Below, piece after piece: positions 22,839 to 31,031 of a stretch of 64,000 nucleotides of DNA; the stretch's first letter is position 1, and every line of letters begins with the position of its first letter. Location: contig OZ242020.1 of assembly GCA_965204875.1 (NCBI GenBank), forward strand, positions 2,170,001 to 2,234,000, read 5' to 3'. The position numbers and the translations under genes were made by a program. Source of the DNA: Aldehydirespirator sp965204875 (lineage in GTDB: Bacteria; Actinomycetota; Acidimicrobiia; Acidimicrobiales; Aldehydirespiratoraceae). Below the pieces are notes generated by a model, which saw nothing but the letters and a program-made list of their open reading frames with translations, searched no databases and had not been told where the DNA came from.

Positions 22839-24047
22839 GTGTCCCGCTCCGAGATGCTGAACACCTCGACGGCAGCGCCGACCCCAGACCACAGCAGGCA
22901 CGCCGGCAGGCACTCAGAGACGCCGGACACCTCGACGGTAACGCCGACCCCCGGCCTCCGCAGGCACTCCGAGACGCCGGACACCTCGCTGCCGGCACCG
23001 GCGAGCGACGAAGCGGGCACCGAGGCGCTGATGTCGGCGGATCCCCAGCCGGCGGAACGGGTCAGCGAGGCCCGGCTGCGGCCCCGGACCCTCACAGAGT
23101 TCGTCGGCCAGGCCGAGCTCAAGGGCCATCTCGACGTGCTGCTCGGAGCCGCCCGCCGGCGCCGCGAGTCCGCAGACCACCTGCTGTTCGCCGGGCCTCC
23201 CGGCCTGGGCAAGACCACGCTGGCCCACATCGTCGCCAGCGAGCTGGACGCGCATCTCGGGGCGACCTCCGGACCGGCCCTGGAGCGTGCCGGGGACCTG
23301 GCGGCCATCCTCACCAAGCTGGAGCCCGGCGACGTCCTGTTCATCGACGAGATCCACCGGCTCCCCCGGCCCGTCGAGGAGGTGCTCTATCCCGCGATGG
23401 AGGACTTCCGCATCGACATCGTGCTCGGCAAGGGGCCCGCCGCCCGGTCGATCCCGCTGGAGCTGGCACCGTTCACACTGGTCGGCGCCACCACACGCAC
23501 CGGTCTGATCACCGGCCCCCTGCGGGACCGCTTCGGCCTGGTGGCCCGGCTGGACTTCTACACGGCGGACGACCTGGTGTCCATCGTGCAGCGCACCGCT
23601 CGCATCCTCGATGTGGTCATCGACGCCGGCGGCGCCGCCGAGATCGCCCGCCGCGCCCGCGGCACGCCACGCATCGCCAACCGCCTGCTGCGGCAGGTGA
23701 GGGACTTCGCGCAGGTGCATCGCAGCGGTGCTGTGGACGCGACGGTGGCGGCGGACGGGCTGGCCTTCTTCGGCATCGACGGGATCGGCCTCGACCGCGC
23801 CTCGCGTGCGGTGGTCGAGGCACTGTGCGGCAACTTCGCGGGCGGGCCGGTCGGTCTGTCCACGCTGGCCATAGCCGTGAGCGAGCCTGCCGAGACGGTC
23901 GAGGACGTCTACGAGCCGTTCCTCATCCAGCAGGGCCTGCTGATGCGAACGCCGCGCGGACGGGTGGCCACAGCGGCTGCCTGGTCGCACCTCGGGCTGG
24001 AGCCGCCCGGAGCCGATCCCGCCGCGCAGGCGGAGTTGTTCGCCTGA
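22839..24047 (+). CDS. ruvB: Holliday junction DNA helicase RuvB
   Basis: The product is 402 residues from GTG 22839, about 50 longer than typical. The excess is an N-terminal extension of about 65 residues encoded by repeats of 66 and 54 bp (the block ending ACACCTCG at 22861, 22927 and 22981), of Thr/Pro/Glu-rich composition. From about residue 70 the AAA+ motor is standard: Walker A AGPPGLGKTTLAH, Walker B LFIDEIHRL, sensor region VGATTRTGLITGPLRDRFG, and a C-terminal winged helix (FLIQQGLLMRTPRGRVAT). A downstream start, for example ATG 23031 (MSADPQPAERV), would give a normal-length protein. Confidence 0.93.
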   Translation: MSRSEMLNTSTAAPTPDHSRHAGRHSETPDTSTVTPTPGLRRHSETPDTSLPAPASDEAGTEALMSADPQPAERVSEARLRPRTLTEFVGQAELKGHLDVLLGAARRRRESADHLLFAGPPGLGKTTLAHIVASELDAHLGATSGPALERAGDLAAILTKLEPGDVLFIDEIHRLPRPVEEVLYPAMEDFRIDIVLGKGPAARSIPLELAPFTLVGATTRTGLITGPLRDRFGLVARLDFYTADDLVSIVQRTARILDVVIDAGGAAEIARRARGTPRIANRLLRQVRDFAQVHRSGAVDATVAADGLAFFGIDGIGLDRASRAVVEALCGNFAGGPVGLSTLAIAVSEPAETVEDVYEPFLIQQGLLMRTPRGRVATAAAWSHLGLEPPGADPAAQAELFA

Positions 24048-25283
24048 GTGCCCGCGCGGATGGAGGCGGCCGCAGGCGCCGTCGGCGGTGATCCCGTGGC
24101 ACCGGCCGGGGTGCCTGGCGCGGCCGGCGCTTCACAGGCACCGCTGGTCGAGTCGGGATGGCTCATGGGCGCGCGCCCTCGTGCGGCGGTGGACTCTGGC
24201 GCTTCACAGGCGCCGCCGGCCGAATCCGAGTATCCGCCGGCCGGGCCCGAGGACCTTGACTACGACCTGCCCGAGGCTGCGATAGCGCAGTCCCCGCTTG
24301 AGGAGCGGGACCAGGCCCGGCTGCTCGTGGACTGCGGCGACGATGTGGCGCATCGCCGCGTGTGCGATCTGCCGGAGTTTCTCGGGCCGGGCGATGTGGT
24401 GGTGGTCAACGACAGCCGCGTGCTGCCGGCACGGCTGCTGCTGCGCCGGGCCAGCGGCGGGGCCGTGGAGGTGCTGCTGCTCCGCCGGCGACCGGACGGG
24501 TCCTGGGAGGCGCTGGTGCGGCCCTCCCGCAGGCTGCGCAACGGCGAGATCGTCTTCGCCGGCGCCGAAGCGGGTGCCGGCTCTGTCACGCCTGTCGGTG
24601 TCGAGATCGGAGAGGACCTGGGGGAGGGCCGCCGCATCGTTCGCGTCCACAGCGACGGGCGCGACGTTCTCGACGTGCTCACCGACATCGGCACCGTCCC
24701 GCTGCCGCCCTACATCACTGCCGGCATCGAAGACCCCGAGCGGTACCAGACCGTGTACGCCCGCCGTGCCACCTCGTCCGCGGCACCGACGGCGGGCCTG
24801 CATTTCACCGCGGCGCTGCTAGAGCGGGTGCGCGCTGCGGGAGCGGATGTGGTGGCGGTCGAGCTTGCCGTGGGCCCCGACACGTTCCGGCCGATCACCG
24901 TGGCCAGCCTCGACGACCACGTCATGCACACCGAGCAGTACCGCCTGCCCGCCGAGGCCCGGAAGGCGCTGGCGCGGGCGCGGCGGGTGGTGGCCGTAGG
25001 CACGACGGTCGTGCGCTGCCTGGAGACTTGGGCGGCCACCGGCGAGGCGTCCGGCCGCAGCGGCCTGTTCATCCGCCGGCCCTTCGAGTGGCGGGTCACC
25101 GACACCCTGATGACCAACTTCCACATGCCGCGCTCGACGCTGCTGTGCCTGCTCGACGCCTTCGTCGGGCCGCGCTGGAGGACCCTCTACGAGGTGGCGC
25201 TGCAGCAGCGCTACCGGTTCCTGTCCTTCGGTGACGCCATGCTCGTGCCGCGCACCGCCGCCGGCTGCGGGCGGCAGCCATGA
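24048..25283 (+). CDS. queA: S-adenosylmethionine:tRNA ribosyltransferase-isomerase QueA
   Basis: The product is 411 residues from GTG 24048; usual length is about 345. The first about 65 residues contain a 72-bp in-frame duplication (GGCGCTTCACAGGC at 24126 and 24198) with no family similarity. The catalytic protein starts near DLDYDLPEAAIAQSPLEERD and shows QueA landmarks: VVVNDSRVLPARLLLRR, TSSAAPTAGLHFTAALLERV and GLFIRRPFEWRVTDTLMTNF. It makes epoxyqueuosine on tRNA, next to the tgt product that installs preQ1. Its last codons and stop lie within the echo that precedes tgt. Confidence 0.93.
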   Translation: MPARMEAAAGAVGGDPVAPAGVPGAAGASQAPLVESGWLMGARPRAAVDSGASQAPPAESEYPPAGPEDLDYDLPEAAIAQSPLEERDQARLLVDCGDDVAHRRVCDLPEFLGPGDVVVVNDSRVLPARLLLRRASGGAVEVLLLRRRPDGSWEALVRPSRRLRNGEIVFAGAEAGAGSVTPVGVEIGEDLGEGRRIVRVHSDGRDVLDVLTDIGTVPLPPYITAGIEDPERYQTVYARRATSSAAPTAGLHFTAALLERVRAAGADVVAVELAVGPDTFRPITVASLDDHVMHTEQYRLPAEARKALARARRVVAVGTTVVRCLETWAATGEASGRSGLFIRRPFEWRVTDTLMTNFHMPRSTLLCLLDAFVGPRWRTLYEVALQQRYRFLSFGDAMLVPRTAAGCGRQP

Positions 25284-25367
25284 CGTCGGCGGTGTTGGCG
25301 CGGTCGAGCCCGCCCTGCCGTGATCGGCCGGCGAACTGCTGCGGGCGGCAGCCATGACGTCGGCGGT
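25264..25367 (+). repeat. Start-codon echo of tgt at the queA stop (74-bp spacing)
   Basis: GCTGCGGGCGGCAGCCATGA followed by CGTCGGCGGT occurs at 25264 and again at 25338. In the first copy the ATGA is the queA stop; in the second it is the tgt start. Between them a 25-codon frame runs from the first ATG to a TGA overlapping the second ATG. Confidence 0.92.
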
Positions 25368-26472
25368 CTTTGTTGCCGAGGCGACCCTGGAATCCTGCGA
25401 TGCCCGCGCCGGCACTGTGACGACGGCCCGCGGCGGCTTCACCACGCCCTGCTTCATGCCGGTCGGCACCCGCGGCGCGGTGCCCCATCTCGACTCAGGC
25501 GACCTGGAGTCCCTCGGCGTGGAGGTGGTGCTGGCCAACACCTACCACCTGATGCTGCGCCCGGGCGCCGAGGCGATCGCCGGCTTCGGCGGGATCCACG
25601 CCTTCGCGGCCTGGTCGGGCCAGGTGCTCACCGACTCCGGCGGCTACCAGGTACTCTCGCTCGATCCCGCGGTGGACGACGACGGCGCCGGCTTCAAGTC
25701 GGTCTACGACGGCTCGGCCTGCCGGCTCACCCCCGAGGGCGCGGTGCAACAGCAGGCGCTGATCGGAGCGGACATCACCATGGTGCTCGACGTCTGCCCG
25801 CCGGCTCTGGCGGAGCGTCCGGTGCTGGCCGCGGCGGTGCAGCGCACCGCACGCTGGGCCCGCAAGGGCCGAGACGCTTTCGTTGCCCATCCCGACGCCG
25901 CCTCCAGGCAGTGCCAGTTCGGCATCGTGCAGGGCGGTGCCGACGAGGCGCTGCGCTCCGAGTCTGCGGAGCGAACCACAGAGATCGGTTTCGACGGCTA
26001 CGCGGTGGGAGGGCTGTCGACCGGCGAGCCGCGCCCGCAGATGCTGGCCGCACTGGATGCCTGCGTGGGGGCGCTGCCCGCAGACCGCCCGCGCTACTTC
26101 ATGGGGCTGGGCGACCCGCTGGGGATCGTCGAGTCGGTGGCCCGCGGCGTCGACATGTTCGATTGCGTGCTGCCGGCGAGGCTGGGCCGCCACGGCACGG
26201 TGCTGTCCGACGCAGGTCGCTACAACCTCGCCGCGGCGCGTCACGCCGGCAGCGACGAGCCGCTGGATCCCGGCTTTCCCGAGAGCCCGGCGGGCCGCTG
26301 GCCGAGGGGCTACCTGCGTCACCTGCTGGCCGTGCGCGAGCCGACCGCGGCCCGGCTGCTCACGCTGCACAACCTGGCCTGGCTGTTGAGGTTCATGGCA
26401 CAGGTGCGCCAGTCGATCCGCAGCGGCACCTTCGACGAGCTGCGCGCCGGCGTGCACCGCATCTGGGCGTGA
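25354..26472 (+). CDS. tgt: Queuine tRNA-ribosyltransferase (Tgt), zinc-site cysteines absent
   Basis: The product is 372 residues from ATG 25354. It is a TIM-barrel transglycosylase with the general-base Asp94 in LTDSGGYQVLSL, the substrate loop GYAVGGLSTGEP, and the nucleophile region GVDMFDCVLPAR near 265-274. It exchanges guanine 34 of GU(N) anticodons for preQ1. Odd point: bacterial Tgt binds zinc through a C-x-C-x2-C ... H motif just before the RAYLHHL-like helix; here that stretch reads PGFPESPAGRWPRGYLRHL (about 306-324) with no cysteine. The enzyme may be zinc-independent or may have altered specificity. It pairs with queA upstream. Confidence 0.9.
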   Translation: MTSAVFVAEATLESCDARAGTVTTARGGFTTPCFMPVGTRGAVPHLDSGDLESLGVEVVLANTYHLMLRPGAEAIAGFGGIHAFAAWSGQVLTDSGGYQVLSLDPAVDDDGAGFKSVYDGSACRLTPEGAVQQQALIGADITMVLDVCPPALAERPVLAAAVQRTARWARKGRDAFVAHPDAASRQCQFGIVQGGADEALRSESAERTTEIGFDGYAVGGLSTGEPRPQMLAALDACVGALPADRPRYFMGLGDPLGIVESVARGVDMFDCVLPARLGRHGTVLSDAGRYNLAAARHAGSDEPLDPGFPESPAGRWPRGYLRHLLAVREPTAARLLTLHNLAWLLRFMAQVRQSIRSGTFDELRAGVHRIWA

Positions 26473-26608
26473 GCGCTGTCAACCGCGGCGCTGGGCGCTG
26501 CCATCGGCCTGCTCGCATCCTCCGCTGACCCCGGAGCCTGGCGTATTGTGGCACAAGACGCCTAGCGCAGGGGACATGAATGCCGGCGGTTCCGGATTCC
26601 GTGTGCTG

Positions 26609-27706
26609 CTAGAGCAGCGACTTAGGCGGCGCACTGCCCTTCTTGGCAGGCCGCTCGGAGCCGTCCCAAAGGCGGATGCGAGCGCTGCGGACCTGTAACC
26701 ACTGGGCCAGCTCAGACAATAGGCGGGTATGCGTCGATGGAATACCATAGACTTCTTCGTGACGTGCTGCCACAGCAACAGCGAAAGCTATGGCTGCTGC
26801 GGTGTATCGTTCGGCTTCGTCGCACAGCTCCTCTGCCGATAGACCCATCAACCGAAACTCTTTGGGATATGTGCCCGCCTCCCTCCAAGCAGCCATCCTG
26901 TCAAGCAGATCGGACGGCAATGCGTCTGCAGTGCCTCGCAGGTCTTCAGGCAGCTGCTCCACCAACTCATTGCCGCTGTGCGATCGCTTCGGCCACCTGT
27001 CCTCCATAGACACAAGGGCTTTCAATCCATGCTCCAGGGCCATGGCTCCACTAGCACAGACGGCCTTCAATCGCCCGATCTGATACACACGTGCGGTATC
27101 CGATCCCGCGGGCGCGGAGCCTTCGATCTCGTTAGGCAGGTATCGTGACATTATCCCATCCAGGTCGTCACGCATACCCACAATGTGATCGTTCGTCTCT
27201 GCCATATTGTCAGCGGGCAACATGATCTTCTTCTCCCATTTGACCTCTCCTTGCGGTGGGTCGTCACGCAAGGCCAGCGCATAGGTGCTGATGTGATGCT
27301 CGATACTGTTTGTGACCTTCTCAGAACGATGCCGCCACTCCGGTCTGTCGGTGACCTTCACATCCACAGGACAACCGGCCGCTTCGCGTGCCGTGGCACG
27401 CAGAGCGCGCCATAGCATGTCGTAGCCGCCGGCGGTGCGGTCAAGGTCATCGAACACGACCACTAGGTCGATGTCGCTGCCGGCCCGAGCCTCGTCTCGC
27501 GCTAGCGAACCGAACAGCAGTATCCGACCCGCGCCGTGGCGCTCAGCGATCAGATCGGCGGCACGCTGAGCGTCTGCGAGGGTCGGAACCGGTCGAGCCT
27601 GACGAGGAGCCGCCCGCTCGACGATTCGCTCCAATAGCACCCTCGTCGCTGACTGCTCGAAGGAGGCGATGTCGGCGGTGGCTTCTGCCAGGGTCGGGGC
27701 GGGCAT
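26609..27706 (-). CDS. MNT nucleotidyltransferase-HEPN fusion protein, possible single-chain toxin-antitoxin
   Basis: The product is 365 residues. Residues 40-130 are a minimal nucleotidyltransferase with G66-S67 and D78-x-D80 (LFGSLARDEARAGSDIDLVV), the active-site pattern of MntA-type enzymes. The C-terminal 180 residues are helical and look like a HEPN domain (RLKAVCASGAMALEHGLKAL, then the conserved His region KRSHSGNELVEQLPEDL). In type VII systems separate HEPN toxins and MNT antitoxins pair, with the MNT modifying the toxin; here both parts sit on one chain. GC content is visibly lower than in the flanking genes, and it interrupts the usual tgt-yajC neighbourhood, suggesting acquisition by transfer. 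The ATG at 27706 has AGGAGG 13-14 bases upstream. Confidence 0.72.
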   Translation of the reverse strand: MPAPTLAEATADIASFEQSATRVLLERIVERAAPRQARPVPTLADAQRAADLIAERHGAGRILLFGSLARDEARAGSDIDLVVVFDDLDRTAGGYDMLWRALRATAREAAGCPVDVKVTDRPEWRHRSEKVTNSIEHHISTYALALRDDPPQGEVKWEKKIMLPADNMAETNDHIVGMRDDLDGIMSRYLPNEIEGSAPAGSDTARVYQIGRLKAVCASGAMALEHGLKALVSMEDRWPKRSHSGNELVEQLPEDLRGTADALPSDLLDRMAAWREAGTYPKEFRLMGLSAEELCDEAERYTAAAIAFAVAVAARHEEVYGIPSTHTRLLSELAQWLQVRSARIRLWDGSERPAKKGSAPPKSLL

Positions 27707-27752
27707 GTGTGGACATTACCTCCTGCGCCCGTGGCAGGCTCGGCACACCATC

Positions 27753-27890
27753 GGGCGGGTGGGCCGCGGTGTGCTCGCTCGGCCTCGGGGTCTCCCGCTC
27801 TTGTTCGCTGCGCTCACGGGCCGCTCGGGCCGCGGCCTCGCTCGGTGGTGTGGCCGGCGGGCGGGTGGGCCGCGGGTGCTCGCTCGGCCT
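27753..27890 (+). repeat. Repeats upstream of yajC
   Basis: GCGGGTGGGCCGCGG followed by GTGCTCGCTCGGCCTC occurs at 27755 and 27861 (106 bases apart), with a weaker related copy (TCGGGCCGCGGCCTCGCTCGG) near 27825 about half way. They fill the divergent gap between the MNT-HEPN gene and yajC. Confidence 0.7.
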
Positions 27891-27904
27891 CTAGGCTCGC
27901 GGTC

Positions 27905-28231
27905 ATGGATCCCTCGTTCCTGTTCATCATCCTCATGTTCGGTGCGCTGTACTGGCTGCTGTTCCGCCCGCAGCAGAAGCGCGAGAAGGCTCGCCGCGAG
28001 ATGGTGCGCTCACTCAAGGCAGGCGACGAGGTGGTGACCAATGCCGGCATCCACGGTGCCGTCGCAGAGGTCGAGGACGCCGTCATCTGGCTGGAGGTGG
28101 CCCCCAACGTGGAGTTGAAGATCACACGCGACGCCGTTTCGGGCAGGATCCAGTCATCCGACCCCGACGACGCGGACGATGACGACGACCCCGGTGACGA
28201 CGGCGACGGCTCCGAGCGCGACGGGGACTGA
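27905..28231 (+). CDS. yajC: Preprotein translocase accessory subunit YajC
   Basis: The product is 108 residues from ATG 27905. It has a single N-terminal transmembrane helix (PSFLFIILMFGALYWLLF), then the family core RPQQKREKARREMVRSLKAG and DEVVTNAGIHGAVAEVED, and a highly acidic tail (about 25 residues, mostly Asp). YajC associates with SecDF at the Sec translocon. It is followed by secD and secF in the conserved order. Confidence 0.93.
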   Translation: MDPSFLFIILMFGALYWLLFRPQQKREKARREMVRSLKAGDEVVTNAGIHGAVAEVEDAVIWLEVAPNVELKITRDAVSGRIQSSDPDDADDDDDPGDDGDGSERDGD

Positions 28232-28267
28232 GGCAGCCGCGGCTCGCGCCCGCAGGCAGGAGGCGCC

Positions 28268-29716
28268 GTGCGCCGCAGGCTCTTCTATGTGATCGGCATC
28301 GTGGCCGTGGCCGCAGCCGGAATCGCCTACACGCTGGCAGCCGGCAACGAGCCGCTGCTGGGCCTCGACCTGCAGGGCGGTGCGAGCGTCGTGCTCGAGC
28401 CCACACGCCCGGCGGACACCGACGACCTCAACCAGGCCGTGGAGATCATCCGCAACCGCGTCGACGGGCTGGGCGTCGCCGAGCCCGAGATCAGCACCCA
28501 GGGCGGTGACATCCTGGTGCAGCTGCCCGGCGTGGACGACCAGCAGCGCGCCATCGACCTGGTGGGCCAGACCGCCGAGCTGAGGTTCCGGCCGGTGCTC
28601 GAAGTGCTGCCCGAGGCCGCCTATGCGACCGCTGTCGAAGCCGCCACCGAGTCTGGCGAGGCCCTTCCGTCGCTTCTCACGCTGACCGAGGGCGACAACC
28701 GAGCCGACGCCGAGGTCGTCCTTCCCCAGTACGACGACGACCGCAACATCGTCTTCCGGTACCGGCTCGGCCCCACTCAGGTGACCGGCGAGACCCTTGA
28801 GAGCGCGTCCGCCCGCCTCGACGGGTTCGTCGGCTGGCTCGTGGCGCCGACGTTCAAGTCCGGCGGCAGCGGGATCGACCTGTTCAACGAGCTGGGCCGG
28901 CGCTGCTTCTACCTGGAGCCCACGTGCCCCACCAAGCGGATCGCCATCGAGATCGACAACGAGGTCGTCAGCGCGCCGGTGATCCAGGAGGACGAGGCCG
29001 CCTTCACGCCGTTCGAGCGCTCCACCGTGACCATCTCGGGCGGGTTCAGCGAGGAGGAGGCCCGCGACCTCGCACTTGTGCTCGACTACGGCGCCCTGCC
29101 GGTGGTGCTGGAGGCCCAGCAGAGCCGCATCGTCTCGGCGTCGCTGGGCACCGACGCACTCGAGGCCGGTGTGCTGGCGGGTCTGATCGGCCTGGGCCTG
29201 GTCTCGCTGTACCTGCTCGCCTACTACCGGCTGCTGGGACTGGTGGCCATCCTGAGCCTGGCGCTGTCCGGCGCGCTGCTGTGGACGATCATCGCCTATC
29301 TGGGCGAGACCCAGGGGCTGGCACTCACGCTGGCAGGCGTGACCGGCCTGATCGTCGCCATCGGCGTGTCGGTGGACTCCAACGTCGTGTACTTCGAGCA
29401 TCTCAAGGAGGACGTCCGCTCGGGCCGCACGCTGCGCTCAGCGGTCGACCGGGCCTTCCCGGTGGCGTTCTCGACCATCGTCAAGGCCGATGTGGCGTCG
29501 CTCATCGCGGCGGTCGTGCTGTACCTGCTGACGGCCGGCCAGGTGCGGGGCTTCGCCCTCTACCTGGGCCTGGCCACGATCCTCGACCTGGTGGCCACCT
29601 ACTTCTTCATGGGCCCGGCGGTGGCGCTGCTCAGCCGCCGCTGGGGGCTCTACGAGCATCCGCGACGCTTCGGCATACCGGTGCCCGCAACCAGCTCGGG
29701 CGAGGCGTCGCCGTGA
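28268..29716 (+). CDS. secD: Protein translocase subunit SecD
   Basis: The product is 482 residues from GTG 28268, preceded by AGGAGGCGCC. An N-terminal transmembrane helix is followed by the D1 signature LLGLDLQGGASVVLEP, a periplasmic-equivalent domain, and five further transmembrane helices of the RND-like fold (GVLAGLIGLGLVSLYLLAYY; GVSVDSNVVYFEHLKED). With SecF it uses the proton gradient to complete protein export. The stop (CCGTGA) falls inside an echo of the secF start. Confidence 0.95.
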   Translation: MRRRLFYVIGIVAVAAAGIAYTLAAGNEPLLGLDLQGGASVVLEPTRPADTDDLNQAVEIIRNRVDGLGVAEPEISTQGGDILVQLPGVDDQQRAIDLVGQTAELRFRPVLEVLPEAAYATAVEAATESGEALPSLLTLTEGDNRADAEVVLPQYDDDRNIVFRYRLGPTQVTGETLESASARLDGFVGWLVAPTFKSGGSGIDLFNELGRRCFYLEPTCPTKRIAIEIDNEVVSAPVIQEDEAAFTPFERSTVTISGGFSEEEARDLALVLDYGALPVVLEAQQSRIVSASLGTDALEAGVLAGLIGLGLVSLYLLAYYRLLGLVAILSLALSGALLWTIIAYLGETQGLALTLAGVTGLIVAIGVSVDSNVVYFEHLKEDVRSGRTLRSAVDRAFPVAFSTIVKADVASLIAAVVLYLLTAGQVRGFALYLGLATILDLVATYFFMGPAVALLSRRWGLYEHPRRFGIPVPATSSGEASP

Positions 29717-29812
29717 ACGAGCGGTCGCCGCGTTACCCCTCCACCGTCAAGGGTTCACGCACCGTCAAGGACCCGCGCTTGGAGGTGTCGCCGTGAGCGA
29801 GCGGTCGCCGCG
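29708..29812 (+). repeat. Start-codon echo of secF at the secD stop (80-bp spacing)
   Basis: TCGCCGTGAACGAGCGGTCG (29708) mirrors TCGCCGTGAGCGAGCGGTCG (29788), and both continue CCGCG. In the first the TGA ends secD; in the second GTG starts secF. A 27-codon frame links the first GTG to a TGA overlapping the second. ACCGTCAAGG is also repeated within the spacer. Confidence 0.92.
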
Positions 29813-31031
29813 CTCGCTGCGCCAGAGGTTGCAGGCCCTGTACCGCGGGCAGCAGCAGATCGACTTCCCGAAGCTGTGGCGGCGCGCTCTGGCGGGCTCG
29901 GCCGCGGCGGTCGTGATCAGCATCGGCAGCTTCGCCGTGCAGGGCGTGGACCTGGGCATCGAGTTCGAGGGCGGCACGGCCTGGGAGATCGGCGCCCCGG
30001 GCGTGTCCGTGGCCGAGGCCCGCGACGCCCTGCGCGGCACCGGTGCCGCGGACGCCAAGATCCAGACGGTGGGCGGCGACACCATCCGAGTCCGCGCCGG
30101 CGTGAGCGGAGCCGCCGCGGTGGACGAGGTGCGAGACGCCCTGGCGCAGCTGGCGGGCGCGCAGCGCAACGACGTGAGCGTCACCACGGTCGGCCCGTCG
30201 TGGGGCGCCGAGATCACCAGCAAGGCGCGCAACGCCCTGCTCGCCTTCTTCGCGCTGGTAGCCGTCTACATCGCCGTGCGGCTCGAATGGAAGATGGCGG
30301 TGGGCGCGCTGGCCGCGGTGGTGCACGACATCGTGATCTCGGTCGGCTTCTACTCGCTGTTCCAGTTCGAGGTGACCCCGGCCACGGTGATCGCCTTCCT
30401 GACGATCATGGGCTACTCGCTCTATGACACCATCGTCGTGTACGACAAGGTGCGCGAGGTGGTGGGGCGGCTGTCGGCGAGCGGGCGCTACACCTACACC
30501 GAGATGATGAACCTGTCGCTCAACCAGGTGCTGATGCGCTCGGTGAACACCACCATCACCTCGATGCTGCCGGTGGCCTCGATGCTCGTGATCGGGCGGT
30601 TCGTGCTGGGCGCGGTGACGCTGCAGGAGTTCTCGATAGCGCTGCTGGTGGGCATCGTGGTCGGCACCTACTCTTCGCTGTTCGTGGCGGCGGCTCTCGT
30701 GGCCCGCATGAAGGAGCGCGAGCCCGCCTATCTGGAGACGGCCGAGCGGGTGCGGCTGCGCAGCGGCGGCCGCGACGGCGCCACCCGTGTCGTGGCCGCC
30801 GACGACGTGCGACACGGCGAGGCCGCATCGTCCAGGCGCGCCCGCAGGGCCGGGGTCGCCAGGACCGCGCCCGCCGCGCCGGTGGAACCTGCCGCGGCCG
30901 CTCGGGAACCGGGCGCGGGCGAGGCCGCCAGGAGGCCGGGCGCCGCCGCTCGAACGCCGGGCGCGGGTGCGGTAGCCCGGACGCCGGGCGCCATCCCTCC
31001 CCGCCCCCGCAAGAAGCGAAGGAAGCGTTGA
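29793..31031 (+). CDS. secF: Protein translocase subunit SecF
   Basis: The product is 412 residues from GTG 29793. Six transmembrane helices and the SecF signatures are present: VDLGIEFEGGTAWEIG, YIAVRLEWKMAVGALAAVVH, GYSLYDTIVVYDKVREVVG and NTTITSMLPVASML. The C-terminal about 100 residues are a disordered Ala/Arg/Pro-rich tail with tandem GAxARTPGAG units, not part of the family fold and probably another slippage-expanded segment. Its stop overlaps the next start (TTGA). Confidence 0.95.
   Translation: MSERSPRSLRQRLQALYRGQQQIDFPKLWRRALAGSAAAVVISIGSFAVQGVDLGIEFEGGTAWEIGAPGVSVAEARDALRGTGAADAKIQTVGGDTIRVRAGVSGAAAVDEVRDALAQLAGAQRNDVSVTTVGPSWGAEITSKARNALLAFFALVAVYIAVRLEWKMAVGALAAVVHDIVISVGFYSLFQFEVTPATVIAFLTIMGYSLYDTIVVYDKVREVVGRLSASGRYTYTEMMNLSLNQVLMRSVNTTITSMLPVASMLVIGRFVLGAVTLQEFSIALLVGIVVGTYSSLFVAAALVARMKEREPAYLETAERVRLRSGGRDGATRVVAADDVRHGEAASSRRARRAGVARTAPAAPVEPAAAAREPGAGEAARRPGAAARTPGAGAVARTPGAIPPRPRKKRRKR

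Noticed and set aside
26473..26608. Possible tRNA or small RNA between tgt and the MNT-HEPN gene.
   Set aside because: No cloverleaf or conserved T-loop could be drawn; it is simply the gap between convergent genes.
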